A DNA stretch of 16,558 nt, taken from the NCBI GenBank assembly GCA_902796455.1, contig CADBPH010000303.1:1-16558 (forward strand). Reading direction: 5' to 3'. The notes under the pieces were generated by a model, which saw only the letters and a program-made list of their open reading frames with translations, ran no database searches and was not told where the DNA came from. Source of the DNA: an uncultured Bacteroidia bacterium (GTDB taxonomy: Bacteria > Bacteroidota > Bacteroidia > Bacteroidales > UBA932). Within the stretch, counting starts at the first letter, position 1; every line of letters begins with the position of its first letter. Below, one piece after another: positions 1 to 6,575 of the stretch. Position numbers and translations under genes: made by a program.

Positions 1-756
1 GGCAATCTCTCTATCCAGTGCCATCCGCGCAAGGAGTTCATACAGAAGAATTTCGGAGAGGTGCTGACCCAGGAAGAAACCTATTACATTCTGGAGACGA
101 CCCCAGGGGCGCAGGTGTATCTTGGCTTCCAGGAGGACATTGATCCGAGTGCGTTTGAACGGGCGCTGCAGGAAAGCTATGAAAAGGCGGAGCCGCTGGA
201 TGTGCCCCGATATATCCATGCGGAACCCGCCTGCAAACATGGATTGTACCTGATTCCTCCGGGAACCCTTCATTCCTCCGGAAAGGGGAACCTGGTGCTG
301 GAAATCAGCACGACGCCCTACATTTTCACCTTCAAGATGTACGATTGGCTGGCCGTGGATCTGGACGGAAAACCCCGCCCGCTGAACATCCGCCGGGCCA
401 TGGAAAACCTCTATTTCGACCGGAAAGGCACCCGGATATCGGAAGAATTCGTTTCAAAGCCGGCGTTGCTTTCACAGGCACCGGGATGGGAGCTCTGGCA
501 TTTACCGACCCATCCGGCCCATTCCTATGATGTGCACCGATACGTAATCCGGGACAGTGTCGAGGTGGAGACGGAAGGCCGTTGCCATGCCTTGAATCTG
601 GTTTCCGGCTCCTCTGTCCGGATTGTGACGGCGGAAGGAGCGGAGTATCACCTCTCGCAGTATGAATCCTTCATTGTTCCGGCTGCCGCGCAGCGGTATA
701 CGCTCGTGAATGACGGTGAAGAGCCAATCATGGTGGTCAAGGCATTCATGAAGTAA
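1..756 (+). CDS. manA: Class I mannose-6-phosphate isomerase, C-terminal part (5' end outside window)
   Basis: The frame is open from base 1 to a TAA stop, giving 251 visible residues, so the gene begins upstream; GTG or ATG codons inside this stretch are not the real start. Type I phosphomannose isomerases are zinc-dependent cupin enzymes that interconvert mannose-6-phosphate and fructose-6-phosphate in the cytoplasm. The visible part opens on the metal-binding QCHP motif (Gln6, His8). EETYYIL follows, where Glu26 aligns with the usual zinc-ligand Glu, and PPGTLH supplies His91 as a likely further ligand. A second beta-rich, cupin-like half follows, as in long Bacteroidetes members of the family. 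The enzyme links mannose use with supply of GDP-mannose precursors. The family is clear from the motifs; the exact substrate is inferred. The next gene is on the same strand after 59 bases and appears to have its own promoter. Confidence 0.78.
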   Translation, partial: GNLSIQCHPRKEFIQKNFGEVLTQEETYYILETTPGAQVYLGFQEDIDPSAFERALQESYEKAEPLDVPRYIHAEPACKHGLYLIPPGTLHSSGKGNLVLEISTTPYIFTFKMYDWLAVDLDGKPRPLNIRRAMENLYFDRKGTRISEEFVSKPALLSQAPGWELWHLPTHPAHSYDVHRYVIRDSVEVETEGRCHALNLVSGSSVRIVTAEGAEYHLSQYESFIVPAAAQRYTLVNDGEEPIMVVKAFMK

Positions 757-785
757 CCATCTTTTTTTTCGAATCTACCGCTGAT

Positions 786-816
786 TTTACTATCTTTACA
801 AAAAATCGATAGTAAA
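786..816. repeat. 9-bp perfect inverted repeat across promoter and start codon of the GH99-like gene
   Basis: Arms TTTACTATC (786-794) and GATAGTAAA (808-816) are exact reverse complements separated by 13 bases. The left arm overlaps the predicted -7 element (791-798) and the right arm ends on the A of the ATG. It is placed like an operator for a dimeric regulator. An RNA hairpin is less likely, because the left arm would lie upstream of the predicted transcription start. The function is inferred. Confidence 0.5.
791..798 (+). promoter_or_regulatory. Putative -7 promoter element of the GH99-like lipoprotein gene
   Basis: TATCTTTA matches the Bacteroidetes -7 consensus TAnnTTTG at all but the last base and lies 17 bases before the ATG. 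A T-tract at 762-769 covers the place where a -33 TTTG would sit, but no exact TTTG is present. The leader would be only about 10 bases long. Confidence 0.4.
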
Positions 817-2015
817 TGAAGCGGTTTATTTCTTTATTTTCCCTGATTGCGCTGGTCGCAATGGTTTTGGTCTGTTTCTCTGCCTGCACGTCCAAGAAGG
901 CGAAACAAGACAACGAATACCTGGTGGCGGCTTATATCTGGCCGTCCTGTCATGATGATTCCCTGGGCCATAAGTATTTGTGGCCGGAAGGGATTGGTGA
1001 GTGGGAAGTCATTAAGAAAGGGGATCCCCGTTTCGAGGGTCATTACCAGCCGAAGCAGCCGCTTTGGGGCTACGAGATGGATGACGATCCCGTCGTGGTG
1101 GAAAAATGGATCCAGACGGCCTTGAAGTACGGGGTGAACACCTTTGTCTATGACTGGTACTGGTTCATGAACTATCCCTATCTGGAGGAGGCGCTGGACA
1201 ACGGATTCCTCAAGGCGCCGAGTTGCCGGAAGATGAACTTCTATATCATGTGGGCCAACCACGACGTGGCTTGGAACTACTGGAATTATCATCTGCACGG
1301 GGACAATACCGAGCGCCTGTTCAACCCGGATGTGGACTGGGATCAGTTCAAGGTCATCGTAGAACGGATTATCCGGCAGTATTTCTCACAGCCCAACTAC
1401 TTGAAATTCGACGGCCGGCCGGTCATGAGCATATTCAGTATCAACAATTTCGTCCGTGGTTTCGGCGGCTATGAGGAAGCGGGCAAGGCGATGGCCTATT
1501 TCCGCGAGGAGACCAAGAAAGCCGGATTCCCGGACCTGTACCTCATGGAAACGTTCGGGGGTGGTCCGCGCGTGACGGAGAGTTTCGAGAAGACGCAGCG
1601 TGAGAAGATTGAGAAAATCGGACTCGACGCCATCTCCTTCTATAACATGGGCGGATTCGATTGCGACTACGAGAAACACTGCGAGAACTCCGTGGCCATC
1701 CGGGAAGGTTGGGACGGCACTTTCGGCATTCCGGTTTACCCTTGTGTCTCCATCGGCTGGGACGACACGCCACGCTTCCCCGCGAAGGGCGAGAAGGATG
1801 TGACGCGTTTCAATCATTCACCGGCAGTCTTTGCCAAGTATCTGTACAAGGCGAAGGAATATGCGGATGCGCATCCCGACCAGCCGAAACTGATCACGAT
1901 CAATGCGTGGAACGAGTGGGTCGAGGGGTCGTACCTCCTGCCGGACAAGGTGACGGGCTTCGGCTACCTCGAAGCGGTCCGCGACGTGATGAACGGTACC
2001 TATAAACCGGAATAA
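816..2015 (+). CDS. Predicted lipoprotein with GH99/WbsX-like glycosidase domain
   Basis: The 399-residue protein starts with a lipoprotein signal peptide (residues 1-23) ending at FSAC, with Cys24 as the likely lipidated residue, so it is predicted to be membrane-anchored outside the cytoplasm. The rest is one domain of the GH99-like / WbsX type. Visible family signatures are WPEGIGEWE near 56-64, GHYQPKQP at 75-82, YDWYW at 112-116, WANHD at 146-150, FDGRPVMSIF at 198-207 and NEWVEG at 366-371. The last resembles the NEWHEG segment of true GH99 endo-mannosidases/mannanases, with Glu367 and Glu370 at the catalytic acidic positions. The likely role is cleavage or remodelling of a mannose-containing or surface glycan; the substrate is unknown. 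No SusC/SusD pair, sensor or sulfatase is visible nearby, so it is not clearly part of a polysaccharide utilisation locus. The upstream mannose-6-phosphate isomerase may be functionally related, but this is only suggestive. Confidence 0.8.
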   Translation: MKRFISLFSLIALVAMVLVCFSACTSKKAKQDNEYLVAAYIWPSCHDDSLGHKYLWPEGIGEWEVIKKGDPRFEGHYQPKQPLWGYEMDDDPVVVEKWIQTALKYGVNTFVYDWYWFMNYPYLEEALDNGFLKAPSCRKMNFYIMWANHDVAWNYWNYHLHGDNTERLFNPDVDWDQFKVIVERIIRQYFSQPNYLKFDGRPVMSIFSINNFVRGFGGYEEAGKAMAYFREETKKAGFPDLYLMETFGGGPRVTESFEKTQREKIEKIGLDAISFYNMGGFDCDYEKHCENSVAIREGWDGTFGIPVYPCVSIGWDDTPRFPAKGEKDVTRFNHSPAVFAKYLYKAKEYADAHPDQPKLITINAWNEWVEGSYLLPDKVTGFGYLEAVRDVMNGTYKPE

Positions 2016-2034
2016 CAGCGCTTTTATAAAAGTT

Positions 2035-2064
2035 AATCCGCCGTAGCATCAGCTGCGGCGGATT
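2035..2064. terminator. Bidirectional intrinsic terminator between convergent genes
   Basis: A 13-bp stem (2035-2047 with 2052-2064, one G-U wobble) closes on the 4-base loop ATCA. On the + strand it is followed by CTTTTC and serves the GH99-like gene. Read on the - strand it is followed by AACTTTTATAAAA and lies 25 bases beyond the stop of the coiled-coil gene. It therefore probably ends both the + transcript and the mre operon transcript. A 12-bp palindrome CTTTTATAAAAG (2021-2032) lies directly beside it. Confidence 0.85.
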
Positions 2065-2089
2065 CTTTTCTGATAGCAGATGGGGTAAA

Positions 2090-2713
2090 CTAATAGTTTC
2101 CGTTGTAGTTGTTCACCGTCTGCTTGTTTTGTTCTTTCAGCTCTTTCTTGCTGTCTTTGAGATCTTTTTTGGCGGCATTGACATTCTTTTTGCTCTGCTG
2201 GATGGCCTTTTTGCTGTCTTTCACCTGCTGTTTGCCTTCCTTGACCATGGCCTTGGCATCTTTCTCGGCAGCCTTGGCCTGCTTGAGGATCTGTTTATCG
2301 GCTTTCAGGCGGGCCTCCTGATTCTTGATATTCTGCTCCATGGACTTGAGCTGCTGTTTTTCAGCGCGGTTCAACCTGCCGTCGGCCTTGAATGTCGCTT
2401 TCTGGGACTTCAGGGCTTGCTTGTCTGATTTCAGGCGGTCTTCCGCCGCCTTGATCTCTTGTTTGAGATACTGGGCATCCCGTTTGCTCTGCTCAATCCG
2501 TCCTTTTGCCAGGTCGATCTGCTGCTTGCCGTCGCGGATCTGCTCTTTGTTGTAGCGGTTCTGTTGCTTGTAATCACGCTCTGCTTTATTCAGGGCTTTT
2601 TCGTTCTGGATAACGCGCTCATGGGAAACCGTCGCATTCTGGGCCGGCAGGGTCAGGGCCAGCGCCGGAACCAGGACTGCCGAAATCATCAAGGTTTTCA
2701 ATACAGTTTTCAT
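2090..2713 (-). CDS. Secreted lysine-rich coiled-coil protein, unknown function, last gene of the mre/rod operon
   Basis: I do not recognise a named family. The 207-residue protein has a typical signal peptide (basic start, hydrophobic core to about residue 22, likely cleavage after LPA at 24), so it should be periplasmic or exported. No lipobox, Cys, Trp or later Pro is present. From about residue 49 to 195 it is one long, charged helix with strict seven-residue periodicity. Hydrophobic residues recur at 59, 66, 73, 87, 94, 101, 108, 122, 129, 136, 143, 157, 164, 171, 178, 185 and 192. Lysine recurs at 49, 56, 63 and onwards. There are 39 Lys in 207 residues. The tail NNYNGNY is not coiled. 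One DGRLNRAE stretch at 111-118 looks like half of an EF-hand loop and interrupts the pattern. The ATG lies 11 bases after the rodA stop, so it is very probably co-transcribed with the elongasome genes. A structural or envelope-spacing role is only inference. Confidence 0.85.
   Translation of the reverse strand: MKTVLKTLMISAVLVPALALTLPAQNATVSHERVIQNEKALNKAERDYKQQNRYNKEQIRDGKQQIDLAKGRIEQSKRDAQYLKQEIKAAEDRLKSDKQALKSQKATFKADGRLNRAEKQQLKSMEQNIKNQEARLKADKQILKQAKAAEKDAKAMVKEGKQQVKDSKKAIQQSKKNVNAAKKDLKDSKKELKEQNKQTVNNYNGNY
2129..2569 (-). repeat. Degenerate 21-bp (heptad-encoding) repeat tract
   Basis: This segment encodes residues 49-195 of the coiled-coil protein as about 21 successive seven-residue units, so the DNA has a degenerate 21-base periodicity. 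The most regular units lie near the 3' end of the gene, where KDSKK and QSKK-type segments recur (residues 165-193). It probably arose by internal duplication followed by divergence. Confidence 0.6.
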
Positions 2714-2724
2714 ATCGTAATCGT

Positions 2725-4197
2725 TTAAAAATATTTTTTCTCTTCGTGGTCAAGCACAATGAAGATGAAAATCAATATCGTGAATGCCCACAGGGACGAG
2801 CCGCCGTAACTCATCAGAGGCAGCGGGATGCCGATGACAGGCATCAGTCCGATGGTCATGCCGATATTGATGAACAAATGCATGAACAAACAGCTTGCCA
2901 CACAATATCCGTAAATCCTTGTAAAATTCTCCCGGCTCCGCTCCGCATCGTGGATGATCCTCCAGATCATAAAGACATACAGGAGAATGACCACCATGCA
3001 GCCCAGGAACCCCCATTCTTCCCCGACCGTGCAGAAAATGAAGTCGGTGCTCTGCTCCGGCACGAAGCCATAAGCGGTCTGGGTCCCGTGCAGGTACCCT
3101 TTCCCGAGTGCGCCCCCGGAACCGATGGCAATCATGGATTGATTGACATTGTAGCCGACGCCGGCCGGATCTTCCTTCAATCCCAGCAGGACTTCGATCC
3201 GCTTGCGCTGGTGGTCCTGCAACACGTGGTTGAAGACGAAATCGGTGGAGAAGACGGTGATGACGCCGATCAGGTATGCGGCCACGGAAAGGGACAGGAA
3301 ATGGCGTTTTTCCTTGAATGCCCGGATGAGGTAATAGGGGAGGCTGAGCAGGGAAATCCCCAGCAGGATGTAAACGGGTTTGATCTTTTCTGCCAGGGCA
3401 AACGCCTGGGATTCCGGTTCAAAGTTGGCGGAGATCCGGCCATGCGCCCAGGGGATGAGGCCCAGGGCGAGGAGGATGGCGCCGTAGATCAGGAACCGCT
3501 TCCCTCCTTTCCCGTAATCCAGCAGGTTGCAGATGACGACAGTCGCAATCAGCACCATGATGGAAATGTAGGGAGAGGTCGTCAGGGTGAGGATGAACAG
3601 GAGGATGATGATGCCGGCCAGCACCAGTAGCCATCCCGTCAGCCCTTCCCGGTACAGGACGAAGATGAATCCGGCATAGACGAGCGCGGATCCGGTTTCT
3701 TTTTCGCCCAGAATGATGAGCATCGGCAGGCCGAGGACCAGGCAGATCAGGAGGAAAGACTTCGGATCGGTCATCTTGAAGTTGGCCCGGCTCATGATGA
3801 ATGCCAGCAGCAGGGAGGTGGAAATCTTGGAGACTTCAGCCGGCTGGAACCGCACGACGCCGAAATCGAACCAGGAGCGGGACCCCTTCACTTCCACGCC
3901 CAGGAAGATGACGGCAACCAGCAGGAATATTACGATGATATACAGCGGAATAGCCGCGCTCTCCCACAGCCGCGGCGGTAGGACGAACATGATCAGGCCT
4001 GCCAGGCCGAGCGAGGTCAGGATCCAGATAAACTGCATGCCGCTGCGGACGCTCAGGTCGAAAATTCCGGCAGGTTCCGCGGAATGGATGGAAGCATAGA
4101 TGTTGACCCAGCCGATCAGGACCAGAAGCAGGTAGCAAATGACCAGCTTCCAGTCGAAGGACTGCTTCATGCTTCTTCCTTTGAACCTGTCGTCCAT
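2725..4197 (-). CDS. rodA: RodA, SEDS-family peptidoglycan polymerase (rod shape)
   Basis: RodA is the membrane glycosyltransferase that polymerises lipid II into glycan strands in the elongasome, working with PBP2. The 490 residues are mostly membrane helices. Family marks visible are GSRSWFDFGVVRFQPAEVSKI starting near 105, LKEDPAGVGYNVNQS at 340-353 (Asp343 lies where the essential extracellular Asp of SEDS enzymes is expected), GSGGALGKGYLHGTQ at 359-373, FVPEQSTDFIF at 378-388 and PLPLMSYGGSS near 458-467. It is about 120 residues longer than E. coli RodA; the excess lies at roughly 205-305, where about five hydrophobic segments stand in place of one. The start is taken at 4197, 4 bases after the mrdA stop. 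An in-frame ATG at 4170 (residue 10) has an SD-like AGGAAG just upstream and may be the true start. The downstream coiled-coil gene follows after 11 bases. Confidence 0.95.
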   Translation of the reverse strand: MDDRFKGRSMKQSFDWKLVICYLLLVLIGWVNIYASIHSAEPAGIFDLSVRSGMQFIWILTSLGLAGLIMFVLPPRLWESAAIPLYIIVIFLLVAVIFLGVEVKGSRSWFDFGVVRFQPAEVSKISTSLLLAFIMSRANFKMTDPKSFLLICLVLGLPMLIILGEKETGSALVYAGFIFVLYREGLTGWLLVLAGIIILLFILTLTTSPYISIMVLIATVVICNLLDYGKGGKRFLIYGAILLALGLIPWAHGRISANFEPESQAFALAEKIKPVYILLGISLLSLPYYLIRAFKEKRHFLSLSVAAYLIGVITVFSTDFVFNHVLQDHQRKRIEVLLGLKEDPAGVGYNVNQSMIAIGSGGALGKGYLHGTQTAYGFVPEQSTDFIFCTVGEEWGFLGCMVVILLYVFMIWRIIHDAERSRENFTRIYGYCVASCLFMHLFINIGMTIGLMPVIGIPLPLMSYGGSSLWAFTILIFIFIVLDHEEKKYF

Positions 4198-4201
4198 GCG
4201 T

Positions 4202-6058
4202 TTACTTTACTTTAACCCGGGACATGAGATTCCCTTCCATTACTCTGTCTTCCAGATATTTCCGGCTTTCGCTGATTTCCCCGTTGAGGTATTTTTCAAT
4301 CAGCAGGGAGGCAATCGGCGCCGCCCAGGTCGCCCCGAATCCGGCGTTTTCCACATAGGCCGCGACCGCGATTTTGGGATTCTCGCGCGGGGCGAAGCAG
4401 ATGAACACGGAATTATCCGCCCCGTGCGGATTCTGGGCCGTTCCGGTCTTGCCGCAGATGTCCAGTCCCGGGACGGCGGCAATGCTGGCGGTTCCGCCCG
4501 AGCCAGGCCCGCTGTTGACCGCCTTCCACATGCCGTTGATCACTTTGTAGAACTGGACCGTGTCGACCATCGTATATTGCCGCTCGTGGTATTTCTCGTC
4601 GATTTTCACCCCGTCGGAATCCTTGATGATGTGCGGGATGATGTAATGCCCCCGGTTGGCGACAGTTGCGCTCAAGTTGGCGATCTGCAGCGGGGTCACG
4701 CCGACTTCGCCCTGGCCGATGGAAATGGACAGGATCGTGGTGAACTTCCATCCGCCCCGCTCCTTGGGATAGCGTTTGTTGTACAGTTTGGACGTAGGCA
4801 GGGTGCCGCCGAGCTCCGCCGGGAAATCACTGCCCAATTTGTGTCCGAACCCGAAACTCTGGACATATTCATTCCATTTGTCGAGGGCATCTCCGATGGA
4901 CTTGTACTTCTTGTTTTCAAGGATGTTGCGCAGGACATAGCAGAAATAGCCGTTGCAGGACATCATGATGGCGTCCTCGAGGTTGAGCGGAGAACGGTGC
5001 CCGTGGCAGCCGAGTTTCCGGTTGCCGTACGGGAAACCGTGGTTGCAGGGATACGTGTAGGACGGCTGCAGGACTCCTTCCTGCAGGCCGATCAGGCCGT
5101 TGACCAGTTTGAACACGGAACCGGGCGGATAGGAAGCCTGGACGGTCCGGTTGAACAGCGGCTTGTACGGGTCGGTGACAATGTCTTTGTAATACTTTCC
5201 GATATCGGCCAGCATTTCCACGTCGATACCGGGGCTGGAAACCATCGTCAGGATCTCTCCCGTGGCGGGTTCGATGGCGACGACACTGCCGACTTTGTTC
5301 TTCATCAGCTGCTGTCCGTATTGCTGGAGTTCGGCGTCGATGGTCGTAACGATGTCCTTTCCGGGAACGGCTTCGAGGTCCATCTCGCCGTCCTTGTACT
5401 TGGATTCAATCTGGTTATGGGAGTTGCGCAGGTAGATGTGATACCCTTTCTCTCCGCGCAGTGCTTCTTCCATGGCCGCCTCGATGCCCGTCTTTCCCGC
5501 ATAGTCCCCGGACCGGTATTCCCCGGGGTGTTTCTTGATGAAATCGGCATCCACCTCGGAGACATAGCCCAGCAGGTTTCCGCCGGCATTGATCGGGTAA
5601 TCGCGGATGCTGCGCACCTGTCCTTTGAACCCCGGGAAACGGTATTGTACCTCGGAGAATTTGCTGTAAGTCTCCGGAGAGATCTGCTTGAGCATGACCA
5701 TGGACTGGTAGCCGATGCTCCGGCGCCGCTTGTCATAATCCGCCATTTTCTCCCGAATCAGTTCGACGGGGACCTCCAGGACCTGTGCCAGGAGGAGCGT
5801 ATCGAAAGCGGTCACTTCCCGCGGCGTCACAAGGATGTCATAGGCGACCTTGTTTCCGACGATAATCTTCCCGTTGCGGTCATAGATGACCCCGCGGGTC
5901 GGGTAGATGATATCGTAGACCATGGAGTTGTTCTGCGCATCCACTTTGTACCGGTCGTTGAGGATCTGGATGTAGAACAGTTTCCCCAGGAGGATCGCCG
6001 CAGCAACCCCCAGCCCGATCAGCAATTTCTTCTCCCGAGTGAGTGCATTCATGGCCAT
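4202..6058 (-). CDS. mrdA: Penicillin-binding protein 2 (elongation transpeptidase)
   Basis: This class B PBP crosslinks peptidoglycan during lateral wall growth as the partner of RodA. The 618-residue protein has a short cytoplasmic start, one membrane anchor (about 11-30), a non-catalytic PBP dimerisation/pedestal region that includes YPTRGVIYDRNG near 52-63, and a transpeptidase domain from about 255. All three penicillin-binding motifs are present: SVFK with nucleophile Ser314, SCN at 367-369 and KTG at 537-539. A Cys/His-rich stretch (Cys338, His340, Cys351, His352, His354, Cys368) lies between the first two motifs. The start at 6058 is 7 bases after the mreD stop; a second ATG at 6052 is an equally good start. 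Gene order mreD-mrdA-rodA identifies it as the elongation-specific PBP and not the division PBP3. Confidence 0.95.
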   Translation of the reverse strand: MAMNALTREKKLLIGLGVAAAILLGKLFYIQILNDRYKVDAQNNSMVYDIIYPTRGVIYDRNGKIIVGNKVAYDILVTPREVTAFDTLLLAQVLEVPVELIREKMADYDKRRRSIGYQSMVMLKQISPETYSKFSEVQYRFPGFKGQVRSIRDYPINAGGNLLGYVSEVDADFIKKHPGEYRSGDYAGKTGIEAAMEEALRGEKGYHIYLRNSHNQIESKYKDGEMDLEAVPGKDIVTTIDAELQQYGQQLMKNKVGSVVAIEPATGEILTMVSSPGIDVEMLADIGKYYKDIVTDPYKPLFNRTVQASYPPGSVFKLVNGLIGLQEGVLQPSYTYPCNHGFPYGNRKLGCHGHRSPLNLEDAIMMSCNGYFCYVLRNILENKKYKSIGDALDKWNEYVQSFGFGHKLGSDFPAELGGTLPTSKLYNKRYPKERGGWKFTTILSISIGQGEVGVTPLQIANLSATVANRGHYIIPHIIKDSDGVKIDEKYHERQYTMVDTVQFYKVINGMWKAVNSGPGSGGTASIAAVPGLDICGKTGTAQNPHGADNSVFICFAPRENPKIAVAAYVENAGFGATWAAPIASLLIEKYLNGEISESRKYLEDRVMEGNLMSRVKVK

Positions 6059-6065
6059 GAGGGGA

Positions 6066-6575
6066 TTATCTTCTGTCTACAGGCTTGGCGATATCGACAA
6101 TCGCTACGGCCAGGGCCGTACCGGCCACGAGCGAGCATGCGAACCGTTCGACCAGGAAGAGGAACGGGCGGGCTGCGGCTCCGTCAGCCCAGATATAGAC
6201 CAGCAGGAAGAGGGCCTGCACCAATACGCAGGCGAACGTGACCTTCCCGATGCCGTGTTTGCGGATGGAGAAATCTTCGCCGCGGACGACCAGCTCTTCT
6301 CCGAAGATGAATTTGCACAAGGGGAGACGGACCCATGCGACCGGTACCAGCGCCAGTGTATTGAGTCCGGGGACCCCCTCCGCCAGGAAATCCACGCACA
6401 GGCCGGTGGCGAAGGCGATAACCATCGCCAGGGGCGTTCCGATGCGGGTCGGCAGGCAGAGCACGGCCGCCGGAAGGACCGTGAGCATGAGGTAGGGCGT
6501 CAGGTTGAAGTAATTGCAAATCAACATCTGGGCGACCACCAGCGCAAGATAATAGATGAAATAATTCTGTCTCAT
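6066..6575 (-). CDS. mreD: Rod-shape-determining membrane protein MreD
   Basis: The 169-residue protein is very hydrophobic, with about five membrane segments (near 5-20, 27-42, 48-65, 72-88 and 113-155). It has the compact size and layout of MreD, which links the MreB filament to MreC and the RodA-PBP2 synthase in the inner membrane. Sequence conservation in this family is low, so identification rests mainly on topology and on its position between mreC and mrdA. Its ATG overlaps the mreC stop by four bases (ATGA), which implies translational coupling. A VDFLAEGVPGLNTLAL stretch after the third helix resembles the conserved D-x-x-x-G-x-x-G-N region of MreD proteins. Confidence 0.9.
   Translation of the reverse strand: MRQNYFIYYLALVVAQMLICNYFNLTPYLMLTVLPAAVLCLPTRIGTPLAMVIAFATGLCVDFLAEGVPGLNTLALVPVAWVRLPLCKFIFGEELVVRGEDFSIRKHGIGKVTFACVLVQALFLLVYIWADGAAARPFLFLVERFACSLVAGTALAVAIVDIAKPVDRR

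Noticed and set aside
730..769. Possible terminator after the mannose-6-phosphate isomerase gene (ATGGT / ACCAT stem followed by eight T)
   Set aside because: The T-tract is real (762-769), but the only pairing before it is 5 bp around a loop of about 20 bases, too weak to call an intrinsic terminator.
2746..3630. 294-codon frame on the + strand opposite rodA, rich in D, E, Q and H
   Set aside because: It is antisense to membrane helices of RodA; the polar composition is what the complement of hydrophobic codons gives.
4139..6241. 700-codon open frame on the + strand opposite PBP2 and the rodA start
   Set aside because: It mirrors the confidently identified PBP2 gene, whose three catalytic motifs are intact. 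Its translation has no recognisable domain and its composition (D, H, F, R rich) is typical of an antisense frame in GC-rich DNA.
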